The translations under genes were made by a program, and so were the position numbers. Below, piece by piece: positions 9,353 to 17,127 of a stretch of DNA of 64,000 nt. The stretch covers positions 21,736 to 85,735 of the forward strand of contig NZ_CALRWL010000021.1 in assembly GCF_943371865.1 (NCBI RefSeq), read 5' to 3'. This stretch comes from Azorhizobium sp943371865 (GTDB taxonomy: Bacteria; Pseudomonadota; Alphaproteobacteria; Rhizobiales; Xanthobacteraceae). Numbering within the stretch: position 1 is the stretch's first letter; every line of letters starts with the position of its first letter. The notes under the pieces were generated by a model. The model was given only the letters and a program-made list of their open reading frames with translations, was not told the origin of the DNA and ran no database searches.

Positions 9353-9810
9353 GCGGCATCGCCGCGCGGAGGCCGCCGCTCAAGATCTGGAGCGGATGGC
9401 GAATCCTGCCCCTATGGGTCGTACCCCTTTGCTTTCCCGCGCCCTTGGGCTAGCTTCATAGGATGTTAGGTTCACGGAGCCGATGCGGATCGCCCAATGG
9501 CGCGCGCGGTTTCTTCCCTAACCCTACGGAGTGCTCAGGTCCGCCGCATCTCCTGGGTCCGTGGGGTTCGGCCGGCCGGTGGACGACAACGGGAGGCCTC
9601 CCCGTCCGTCCACCGCCGGCCACCTCACCCTTTATCCACACCTTCCGTTCAGCTTCGATTTTTGCGTGCCGCGCCCGCTTTCGGGCGATGGCATGGGCTT
9701 GGCCGACCCCGTGTCTTTTCGCACAGCGCTGGGGTCGTCCTCGGCCGTGCGGATGGAGCGGGGTTGATTCTGAGTCGCCGGACGCATCGACGGCAGTTGC
9801 ATTGCGAATC
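9353..9810. other. Hairpin-rich non-coding stretch between divK and rpmG
   Basis: No convincing coding sequence is visible in this ~460-base gap; its open frames are low-complexity Pro/Arg/Ser translations. It contains at least three stable foldback units. At 9473-9563, CACGGA and GATGCGG pair with CCGCATC and TCCGTG. At 9570-9621 there is a 20-pair stem with one bulge. At 9701-9746, GGCCGA pairs with TCGGCC, or alternatively CGACCCC with GGGGTCG. The first two follow each other within 7 bases. This could be one structured RNA or successive terminators. I could not match it to a known RNA family from memory. Confidence 0.45.
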
Positions 9811-9847
9811 GCCAAAGAAAAAGGCGCCTCCGGAGGAGGCGCCTTTC
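9811..9847 (-). terminator. Intrinsic terminator downstream of rpmG
   Basis: A perfect 9-bp GC stem (GGCGCCTCC, loop GGA, GGAGGCGCC) is extended by three A-T pairs. Read on the minus strand it is followed by TTTTTCTTT. It lies 31 bases after the rpmG stop codon, the expected place for a factor-independent terminator. The plus-strand side has only three T residues, so termination of plus-strand transcripts would be weak. Confidence 0.85.
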
Positions 9848-9877
9848 AGTCGGTCACAATTGAAACCGCGGGTCAGA

Positions 9878-10045
9878 TCACTTGATCTTCGTCTCGCGGA
9901 ATTCCACGTGCTTCTTCGCCACCGGGTCGTACTTCTTCATCACCAGCTTTTCAGTCTTGGTGCGAGAGTTCTTCTTCGTGACATAGAACACGCCGGTGTC
10001 CGCGGTGGACAGAAGCTTGATCTTAATGGTTGCAGCCTTGGCCAT
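9878..10045 (-). CDS. rpmG: 50S ribosomal protein L33
   Basis: This 55-codon gene encodes the small basic protein L33 of the large ribosomal subunit. The translation starts MAKAATIKIKLLST and contains the family core FYVTKKNSRT followed by KLVMKKYDPVAKKHV, ending in RETKIK. The zinc-binding cysteine pairs found in some L33 forms are absent, so this is the Cys-minus (zinc-independent) type. It lies 106 bases downstream of the MFS gene on the same strand and is followed by a clear terminator. Confidence 0.95.
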   Translation of the reverse strand: MAKAATIKIKLLSTADTGVFYVTKKNSRTKTEKLVMKKYDPVAKKHVEFRETKIK

Positions 10046-10151
10046 GGTCGTTCCTTGATGCCGCTCCGGCGCGCAAGCCGATAAGGTCGGTTGCGGGAAA
10101 AGAATTACGGACGCGCTGCCGGTACGGCGGCTCGTGAGCGCGGAAATTCCC

Positions 10152-11345
10152 TCATTGTCCCGGAATTGTCAACCCTTCGCGCCGCCGCTCGAAGCTGAGG
10201 CGCCCTGCCACCACCAGCACATACATGCCGAGCATGCCCGCCACCACATAGGCAAAGCCGTAGGGGTTGTAGGCATCCATGCCGAAGCCCACCAGCGGCG
10301 GGCCGACGATGAGGCCGACCGAGTACAGCATGACAAAGGCGGCGTTGGCGGCTGCCAGATCCGCGCCGTGAAAACGCTCGCCCAGATGCGCGAGACCCAC
10401 CGTATAGAGGCTGCCGACGATGCCGGTGGCCAGGAATACCGCCACCTTGAACTCCAGCGTGTGCACCGCCAGGAACGGCAGCACCAGGGCGCCGACGGTT
10501 CCGAACAAAGCGCAGACCAGTAGCAGAAAGCGCCGGTCGATCTTGTCGCTCACCAGCCCCAGGGGGATCTGGAACGCCACATTGCCCAGCACGGCGATGG
10601 TCAGCAGCAAAGAGGCGTCCGTGTCGGACAGGCCGAGTCGCACCCCGTAGAGGGGCAGAAAGCTCATCACCGCCGTCTCGATGGCGCCGAAAATGAACGC
10701 CGCAAGCGTGGCAATGGGCGAGCGGCGCACGAAGCCCAGCACGCCGTGATGGTCGTCCTCATGGATGGTGGGCGTCATGCCCCGGGCCATCAGAATGGGG
10801 ATAGCACCCAGCGACAGCACCACGGCACCAGCCAAATAAGGCGCCCAGCCCCGCGCGCCCAAGAGCCCGAGAATCAGTGGCCCCATGGCCGCACCGATGG
10901 ACAGAGCGGTGGCGTAGATGCCCATCACCAGTCCGCGCCGGTGCGGCGGAGCGACCGCATTGATCCAGAATTCGCTCACCGCGAACAGAATGCAGAGCGC
11001 CGCGCCGAAGGCGAACCGCAGCGGGAACCACATGACGAAAGAGGGGATCGCCTTGAACCCGACCAGGGTCAAAGCGGTCACCGCGATCGCCAGGGTCAGC
11101 AGCATGCGCACGCCGATCTTGCGCACCAGCAGCGGCACGAACGGGGCGGTGAAGATGGTGGCGATGCCCGCCACCGCCGTATTCACGCCGATCCAGGTGT
11201 TGGAGATGCCGCGGCTTTCCAGTTCCAGCGCCAGCAGCGGGATGGACAGGCTAATGCCGATTCCGACCACCGAGACGGCGGAAATGGCGGCAGTGATGGA
11301 CGCAGACCGGCTCGCGCGCGCGATGGGCCGCTCGGGGGCGTGCAT
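10152..11345 (-). CDS. MFS transporter (YcaD-like)
   Basis: This 397-residue, 12-helix major facilitator protein resembles the YcaD / unidentified-substrate MFS group. Typical parts are the first helix VVGIGISLSIPLLALELESRG, the loop 2-3 PLLVRKIGVRMLL, and the second-half GLVSDKIDRRFLL. This gene regularly sits beside rpmG and the NUDIX gene in Hyphomicrobiales, so it belongs to the conserved block and is not a recent arrival. The substrate is unknown. A start at the ATG at 11345 fits a short cytoplasmic N-terminus. Confidence 0.85.
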   Translation of the reverse strand: MHAPERPIARASRSASITAAISAVSVVGIGISLSIPLLALELESRGISNTWIGVNTAVAGIATIFTAPFVPLLVRKIGVRMLLTLAIAVTALTLVGFKAIPSFVMWFPLRFAFGAALCILFAVSEFWINAVAPPHRRGLVMGIYATALSIGAAMGPLILGLLGARGWAPYLAGAVVLSLGAIPILMARGMTPTIHEDDHHGVLGFVRRSPIATLAAFIFGAIETAVMSFLPLYGVRLGLSDTDASLLLTIAVLGNVAFQIPLGLVSDKIDRRFLLLVCALFGTVGALVLPFLAVHTLEFKVAVFLATGIVGSLYTVGLAHLGERFHGADLAAANAAFVMLYSVGLIVGPPLVGFGMDAYNPYGFAYVVAGMLGMYVLVVAGRLSFERRREGLTIPGQ

Positions 11346-11438
11346 GAAGACCTCAGAACCTCGGCAGGCGTTGGGACGCCCGTGTCAACGTCAACGGGAT
11401 GGCGGTGCAGGCGGCGTTCAACTTTGGACACAACCCAA

Positions 11439-11454
11439 CGTGGCTTTAGCCACG
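11439..11454 (-). terminator. Short perfect hairpin after the NUDIX gene
   Basis: CGTGGC, loop TTTA, GCCACG forms a 6-bp stem placed 10 bases beyond the NUDIX stop codon. On the minus strand it is followed by a T-containing but not T-rich stretch. It may be a weak terminator or a processing signal between the NUDIX and MFS genes. Confidence 0.4.
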
Positions 11455-11463
11455 CGCGGCGGC

Positions 11464-12213
11464 CTAGTCGAGCAATGCCCGGACGAAGCGTCCGCGCTGC
11501 ATGGAATAAAACGGCACCGGATCGCGCCGGCGCAGTCCCGCCTCGATCCGCGCGCCCACTTCCTGAAGTACGACGCGGGTGATGGTGGGAAGTTCCGCCG
11601 CCTCCGTCTCCGCAATGGTGAGCCAGCGCAGCTCGATAAGCTCCGATTGCGGCCCCACCATGCCCTCCACCCGGGCGCCCACGTCCTTGACGTCAGCCAG
11701 GAAGAAGCGGGTATCGAACCGCTTCGGTCGGCGCGGCGGCGTGATCGCCCGCAGCACGAAGGTGAGGGATTCCAGATTGGGATAGACCCCGTGCTCGGCG
11801 AAGGCCTGCCATTCGCCGGCGGGCGCCGCGGGTGCGCCGGCCTCGGTGGTGCCGATCAAAAGCCCGGTTTCCTCATAGGTTTCGCGGATCGCCGCCGCGG
11901 CCACGGCGCGGGCACGGCCGAGGGTCGGGCGCTGGACCCCGGCCATGAGCCGGCGCTCGCTATCCCCATCCAGCATGCCGAACACCGGCATGGCGCGATC
12001 GCACGCTTCAACCCGTCCGCCGGGGAAGACGAACACATTGGGCATGAAGCGGTGGCTGGGATGACGCAGGCCCATGAGAATGCGGGGCGTCTTGCCGCTG
12101 CGATCCACCAGGATCAGCGAGGCGGCGTCGCGCGGGCGCACGTTGGGGTGGGTCTGGTTGCGCTCGCTGGCGGTGAGGCGTGCGGCGAGGTCCGGTTCTG
12201 CGGTTTCGGTCAT
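11464..12213 (-). CDS. NUDIX hydrolase with interrupted Nudix box (NUDT19-like)
   Basis: This 249-residue protein hydrolyses a nucleoside-diphosphate-linked compound; the substrate is unknown. The Nudix box is split: the glycine half FPGGRVEA and the catalytic half AIRETYEETGLL are separated by about 40 residues. This is the pattern of the NUDT19/RP2p group, some of whose eukaryotic members act on acyl-CoA. Both the REtyEE metal-binding glutamates and the upstream PGG are intact, so activity is expected. It lies 10 bases after the DUF983 gene and is probably cotranscribed with rnr. Confidence 0.88.
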   Translation of the reverse strand: MTETAEPDLAARLTASERNQTHPNVRPRDAASLILVDRSGKTPRILMGLRHPSHRFMPNVFVFPGGRVEACDRAMPVFGMLDGDSERRLMAGVQRPTLGRARAVAAAAIRETYEETGLLIGTTEAGAPAAPAGEWQAFAEHGVYPNLESLTFVLRAITPPRRPKRFDTRFFLADVKDVGARVEGMVGPQSELIELRWLTIAETEAAELPTITRVVLQEVGARIEAGLRRRDPVPFYSMQRGRFVRALLD

Positions 12214-12223
12214 GGGGCTGCGG

Positions 12224-12679
12224 TCATGGGGCCGGAGGAGTCTTGGCGCTCGGGCCGGTGACGGCGAGGGCTGGGGCGGGTTGGCATTCGGGGCTGGCGG
12301 GATCGAAGCCGTGCATGCGCAGGGCCCATTGCAGGCCGATCAGCCCGCCCTTCATCATCGGCAGCAGAATGAGGCTGAGCACCAGGGTCAGCGGCATCCA
12401 CAGCACCAGATGCACCCACACCTCGGGCCGGTAGATCTCCTCCACCAGCACCAGCAGCGGCACGATGATGTGGCCCAGCACCAGGATCACCGCATAAGGC
12501 GGGGCATCGTCGGCGCGGTGGTGATAGAGCGCCTCGCCGCAGGAGGGGCAGTGGTCGGCCACCTTGAGATAGCGCGGGAAGATGGCGCCGACGCCGCACT
12601 GCGGGCAGCGGCAGCGCAGGCCGCGCCCGATGGCGCTGGCGACGCTGCGCTGCTCATCCACATAGGTCTTCATGGTCAT
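12224..12679 (-). CDS. DUF983 family membrane protein
   Basis: This 151-residue protein has two N-terminal CxxC pairs (CPQCGVG and CPSCGEA) that look like a zinc ribbon, followed by two hydrophobic helices (VILVLGHIIVPLLVL and LVLWMPLTLVLSLILL). This is the standard DUF983 layout and its function is unknown. The first ATG shares one base with the rnr stop codon (TGATG), so translation is probably coupled; a second ATG two codons later is equally possible. Confidence 0.88.
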   Translation of the reverse strand: MTMKTYVDEQRSVASAIGRGLRCRCPQCGVGAIFPRYLKVADHCPSCGEALYHHRADDAPPYAVILVLGHIIVPLLVLVEEIYRPEVWVHLVLWMPLTLVLSLILLPMMKGGLIGLQWALRMHGFDPASPECQPAPALAVTGPSAKTPPAP

Positions 12680-15243
12680 CAGCGTTTGCGTCCCTTGGGC
12701 GGTCGTGACTTCGGTGGCCGGGCCTTGCGCGAACGGGTGGACACCGGCCCGGAACCCTCCGGGTCACCGTGCGTGGTTGGTTCCGCCGCCGCGTGGGGCG
12801 GTGCGGCGCGGCCGGGGCCGCGCTTGGTGGCACCGGCCTTGGTCGATGGCGCCCGTCCGGGCGCCGCCTTGCCGGGGCGCCCGAACCCCGGCTTGCCGGG
12901 GCGGGCGCGGCCGGGCGTGAACTTGCCGCGGCCCTTCCCCACATAGGAACCTTCACTGAGAAGTTCAAACCGCAACGCCCCGGCCACGGGTGCCGCCTCC
13001 ACCAACTTGACTTCCACCCGGTCGCCGATGCGGTGCATTTCGCCGCTGCGGTCGCCCACCAGGGCCTGGCGGGTCTCGTCGAAGCGATAATAATCCTGGC
13101 CGATGGTGGCGGCGGGCACGAAGCCGTCGGCGCCGGTCTCATCCAGGCACACGAACAGGCCGGCCTTGGTGGCCCCCGTCACCCGCGCGGTAAAGGTGGC
13201 GCCGATCTGGTCCGCCAGATGATGGGCGATGAGCCGGTCTACGGTCTCGCGCTCCGCCGCCATGGCGCGCCGTTCGGTCGCGGATATGTCCGCGGCCACT
13301 TCCGCCAGCATCTCGACGGTGGTGTTGGCGGGCAAAGCATCCTCTTCGCCCCCCAGCGTGCGCACCAGACCGCGATGCACGATCAGATCCGCATAGCGCC
13401 GGATCGGCGAGGTGAAATGGGCGTAGCGGCGCAGGTTGAGGCCGAAATGGCCGTAGTTTTCCGGCGAATACTCCGCCTGCGACTGGCTGCGCAGGATCAC
13501 CTGATTGACCATGGGCGCGGAATCCGTGCCCACCACCTGGGCCAGGATGCGGTTGAAATCCGATGGCCGCACCTGATCGGACTTGGTCAGGGTGATGTCG
13601 AGGGTGGCCAGGAATTCCCGCAGGCTGGAGAGCTTGGCCAGCGTCGGCCCGTCATGGACGCGGAAGATCAGCGGGATCTTCTTCTGCTCCAGCGTCTCGG
13701 CGGCGGCCACATTGGCCAGGATCATGAACTCCTCGATCAGCCGATGGGCATCGAGGCGGGGCGGCACGATCACCTTGTCCACGGTGCCGTCCGCCTTCAG
13801 CACGATCTTGCGCTCGGGCAGGTCCAGGTCCAGCGGCTGGCGATTGTCGCGGGCCTGCTTCACGCAGGCATAAGCGGCATAGAGCGGGCGCAGCACCCCC
13901 TCCAGCAGCACGCTGGTGGTGTCGTCCGGCTGGCCGTCCATCGCCGCCTGGGCCTGGGCATAAGCGAGCTTGGCCGCCGAACGCATCAGGATGCGGTGGA
14001 AGGTATGGTGCTTCTTGCGCCCGTCCTTGCCGATGACCATGCGCACCGCCAGCGCCGGACGGTCCTCCAGGGGACGCAGCGAGCACAGGTCGTTGGAGAT
14101 CCGCTCGGGCAGCATCGGCACGACGCGATCGGGGAAATAGACCGAATTGCCGCGCAGCAGCGCCTCGCGGTCGAGCGCGGTGCCGGGGAGGATGTAGGAG
14201 GCCACGTCGGCGATGGCGACCGTGACGATGAAGCCGCCCGCATTGTCCGGGTCCGGGTCGGGCAAAGCGTGGACGGCGTCGTCATGGTCCTTGGCGTCTG
14301 CGGGATCGATGGTCAGCAGCGGCAGGTCGCGCCAGTCCTCGCGGCCCTTGGCGCTCACCGGCCTGGCGGCTTCGGCCTCCGCCATCACCGCGCGGGGAAA
14401 CACATTGGGAATGCCGTGGGCGTGGATGGCCACCAGGCTGATGGCCTTCTCCGACGCCAGCGAACCGAGCCGGTCCTTCACCCGCACAGTCGGCAGACCG
14501 AACACCCGCTGGTGGGTCAGCTCCACGGAAACCAGATCGCCGTCCTTGGCGTCGTTCTCGGCCCCGGGCGGCACCAGCATCTCGCGGCCGAGGTTCTTCT
14601 TGTCGATGGGAATGATGCGCCCGCCGCCCTCGGGCATGGCGCGGAACACCCCCAGGGAGTGCTTGCGCGCCTTTTCCAGCAGCTTGATCACCTGGCCGGA
14701 ATAGCCGACGCCCTCTTCGGGATCGTCCGGCTCGACCCGCACCAGAACCCGGTCGGAAAGGCCGGGCGCCGGGCCGCGGCCGCGTTCCGCCGGCTTCAGC
14801 AGGATCCGCGGGGCCTCGCCATGGGCGTCCTGATCCCATTCCACCGGGGTGGCGATGAGTTCGCCATCGGCGTCGCGGGAGGTGATGTCCGCCAGAACCA
14901 CATTGGGCAAGGTGCCGGGCACATGCACCTTGCGGCGGCGCTGATCGACCACCCCCTCGTCCTTCAGGTCGCGCAGCAGGGCTTTCAGTTCCATCTTCTG
15001 CGCGGCCCCGAGGCCGAAGGCGCGGGCGATATCGCGCTTGTCCACCGCCCCGCTCTGGGTGGCGATGAAGGCGATGACCTCTTCCTTGCTCGGCAGCACG
15101 CCAGCGCGCTTGGGCGGATGCTCGCCGGGGCGCAGGCGTGAGCGGCGGGAGGGGGCGGAAGGCGAGCGGCCGGGGCCGGAAGGACGTTTGGGCAAGAGCG
15201 GTTCCCGTGAGCCGGGACCAACGTGGAACGTCGGGTCAGGCAT
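12679..15243 (-). CDS. rnr: Ribonuclease R
   Basis: RNase R is a processive 3'-5' exoribonuclease that digests structured RNA and takes part in mRNA and tmRNA-linked decay. The product is about 854 residues. It has an N-terminal helix-turn-helix-like domain (SKEEVIAFIATQSG), cold-shock domains, the RNB catalytic core with TIDPADAKDHDDAVHA and YFPDRVVPMLPERISNDLCSL, an S1 domain (GLFVCLDETGADGF), and a basic proline-rich tail. The ATG at 15243 is the first plausible start, but a Shine-Dalgarno site is weak and other starts are possible. The stop overlaps the DUF983 start by one base. Confidence 0.93.
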   Translation of the reverse strand: MPDPTFHVGPGSREPLLPKRPSGPGRSPSAPSRRSRLRPGEHPPKRAGVLPSKEEVIAFIATQSGAVDKRDIARAFGLGAAQKMELKALLRDLKDEGVVDQRRRKVHVPGTLPNVVLADITSRDADGELIATPVEWDQDAHGEAPRILLKPAERGRGPAPGLSDRVLVRVEPDDPEEGVGYSGQVIKLLEKARKHSLGVFRAMPEGGGRIIPIDKKNLGREMLVPPGAENDAKDGDLVSVELTHQRVFGLPTVRVKDRLGSLASEKAISLVAIHAHGIPNVFPRAVMAEAEAARPVSAKGREDWRDLPLLTIDPADAKDHDDAVHALPDPDPDNAGGFIVTVAIADVASYILPGTALDREALLRGNSVYFPDRVVPMLPERISNDLCSLRPLEDRPALAVRMVIGKDGRKKHHTFHRILMRSAAKLAYAQAQAAMDGQPDDTTSVLLEGVLRPLYAAYACVKQARDNRQPLDLDLPERKIVLKADGTVDKVIVPPRLDAHRLIEEFMILANVAAAETLEQKKIPLIFRVHDGPTLAKLSSLREFLATLDITLTKSDQVRPSDFNRILAQVVGTDSAPMVNQVILRSQSQAEYSPENYGHFGLNLRRYAHFTSPIRRYADLIVHRGLVRTLGGEEDALPANTTVEMLAEVAADISATERRAMAAERETVDRLIAHHLADQIGATFTARVTGATKAGLFVCLDETGADGFVPAATIGQDYYRFDETRQALVGDRSGEMHRIGDRVEVKLVEAAPVAGALRFELLSEGSYVGKGRGKFTPGRARPGKPGFGRPGKAAPGRAPSTKAGATKRGPGRAAPPHAAAEPTTHGDPEGSGPVSTRSRKARPPKSRPPKGRKR

Positions 15244-15575
15244 TATGGCGGCGTTAACCTCGCCCCCGAGGAGGCAAGAAAACAACGGGCGATGGTCGCC
15301 CTGGACTGTCTTCAAGGCTAGAGCACGATCGATGGCAGTTCAAAGGCAATCGGATCCACAGTCCGGCACCGGCATCGGCGCAGGTGGTGGCGCGGCATGG
15401 GGCCGGAATGTGGCGGCGCCCCGACCCGCGCGCATGGCGAGCGCCCCGGCCATGCGGGATACGCCTTGAACCCGTTGAGATCCTGCGAGAAACTACGCAA
15501 GCCATCAAACCCCACCCATGTGTGGTGCGGACCGCCCGTCGGTGCGGCCGGCTCCCCCAGTTCCCCGAGGCCGTC
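15244..15575. other. Divergent intergenic region rnr / MFS exporter
   Basis: About 330 bases separate the divergent rnr and exporter genes. It must hold both promoters, but I see no convincing -35/-10 pair, operator palindrome or small gene. In-frame extension of the exporter towards 15384 is possible by frame but has no transporter-like sequence. Confidence 0.5.
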
Positions 15576-17078
15576 ATGACCCCGAATGCCGTCGGTGCGC
15601 CGCTGGATCATTCCGAGATTCGCGCCATCATCATCGGCATCATGCTGGCGATGCTTTTGGCCTCCCTCGACCAGACCATCGTTGCCACGGCGCTTCCCAC
15701 CATCGGCGCCGATCTGCACGATTTCGAAAATCTGTCCTGGGTGGTGACCGCCTATCTCATCACCTCCACCGCCGTGACACCGCTCTATGGCAAGCTCAGC
15801 GACGTCCATGGACGCCGCGCCATGATGCTGGTGGCGATCACGGTCTTTTCCATCGGCTCCCTGGTGTGTGCCCTGGCGCCGAACATGCTGGCGCTCATCC
15901 TGGCGCGCGGGCTTCAGGGGCTGGGCGGCGGCGGGCTGATTTCCCTGGCCCAGACCATCATCGCCGACGTGGTGTCGCCAAAGGAGCGGGGGCGCTACCA
16001 GGGCTATATCGCCAGCGTGTTCATGGCCAGCAGCCTCGGCGGCCCGGTGCTGGGCGGCGTGCTGGCGGAGCATGTGCACTGGTCGATGATCTTCTGGATC
16101 AATCTGCCCTTGGGTCTCGCCGCTTTCCTGATGACCGACCGCCTGCTGCGCCGCCTGCCGCGCCATGATCGCAAGGCCAAGGTGGACCTGCTGGGCGCGG
16201 TGCTGATGATCGTGGCAACGGTCTGCCTGCTGCTGGCCCTGACCTGGGGTGGCGTGCGCTATCGTTGGGACGCGGTGCAGATATTGGCGCTCGGCGCTGC
16301 CGCGGCGGTGTTCGCCATCGGCTTTGTCTGGCGCATCGCGACGGCGGAGGAGCCGTTCCTGCCGCTGGCCATTCTGCTGCATCCGGTGGTGGCGTGCGGC
16401 ACCATCGCCGCTTTGCTGACCATGGGCACGCTGATCGCCCTGTCCATCAACGTGCCGCTCTATTTCGAGACCGTGCGCGGCCTCACCGCCAGCCAGTCGG
16501 GGCTGGGGCTGATCCCGCTCATGGGCGGAGTGGTGCTGGGGTCGTGGCTCTCGGGGCGGGCGCTGGCGCGGTTCACCCATTACAAGCGCAGCGCCATCGC
16601 CGGCCTGTGCACGTCCATCGCCGGCCTGCTGCTGCTGGCCGTGGGGCCGGAACTGCTGCCGCTCACCGTGCTGGCGGTGGTGTTCGGCCTGATGGGCATG
16701 GGCATCGGCTGCCTGCTGCCGGTGACTACCGTGTCGATCCAGAATGCGGTGATGCCCTGGCAGATGGGCACGGCCACCGGCGCCATGAATTTCTTCCGCT
16801 CGCTGGGGTCAGCGGTGCTGGTGGCAGTATTTGGCGCCGTGCTGATGGCTGCGCTCGGCATCGTGCCCGGCCAGGGGGATGTGGCCAAGCTCGTCACCGG
16901 CTCCGATGCGGCCGGGCTGATCCATGCCTTCCGGCTGGTGTTCGGCTGCGCCGCCGGATGCCTGACGCTGGCGCTCTGTGCGCTGCTGGCCATGGAGGAG
17001 CGCCCGTTGCGCACCAATGTGCGCAAGCATGCGGAAGACACCAGCGCGGAAGAATTGGTGGCCGGCGCGGCGGAATAG
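15576..17078 (+). CDS. MFS multidrug exporter, EmrB/QacA (DHA2) family
   Basis: This 500-residue, probably 14-helix drug:H+ antiporter-type protein starts with MLASLDQTIVATALPTIG, the diagnostic DHA2 motif D1. The loop motif GKLSDVHGRRAMML and motif C-like GGPVLGGVLAEHV are present. The ATG at 15576 puts the first helix about 15 residues in, as is normal. No membrane-fusion partner (EmrA) or local regulator is seen, so the substrate is unknown. It lies between topA and rnr, an insertion into an otherwise conserved minus-strand block. Confidence 0.9.
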   Translation: MTPNAVGAPLDHSEIRAIIIGIMLAMLLASLDQTIVATALPTIGADLHDFENLSWVVTAYLITSTAVTPLYGKLSDVHGRRAMMLVAITVFSIGSLVCALAPNMLALILARGLQGLGGGGLISLAQTIIADVVSPKERGRYQGYIASVFMASSLGGPVLGGVLAEHVHWSMIFWINLPLGLAAFLMTDRLLRRLPRHDRKAKVDLLGAVLMIVATVCLLLALTWGGVRYRWDAVQILALGAAAAVFAIGFVWRIATAEEPFLPLAILLHPVVACGTIAALLTMGTLIALSINVPLYFETVRGLTASQSGLGLIPLMGGVVLGSWLSGRALARFTHYKRSAIAGLCTSIAGLLLLAVGPELLPLTVLAVVFGLMGMGIGCLLPVTTVSIQNAVMPWQMGTATGAMNFFRSLGSAVLVAVFGAVLMAALGIVPGQGDVAKLVTGSDAAGLIHAFRLVFGCAAGCLTLALCALLAMEERPLRTNVRKHAEDTSAEELVAGAAE

Positions 17079-17127
17079 CGCCGCTCCGGGATGCGCCGGC
17101 GCCCAGGGGCGCCGGTCGCGTGCCTTG

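Noticed and set aside
9463..9885. Open plus-strand frame of 140 codons between divK and rpmG
   Set aside because: Its translation is low-complexity Pro/Arg/Ser/Trp with no family signature, it runs into the rpmG terminator and rpmG antisense, and competing frames of similar length exist over the same DNA. It is typical of GC-rich non-coding DNA.
12769..15141. A 790-codon frame antisense to rnr
   Set aside because: Same cause: high GC third positions leave the antisense frame open. RNase R signatures fix the true frame on the minus strand.
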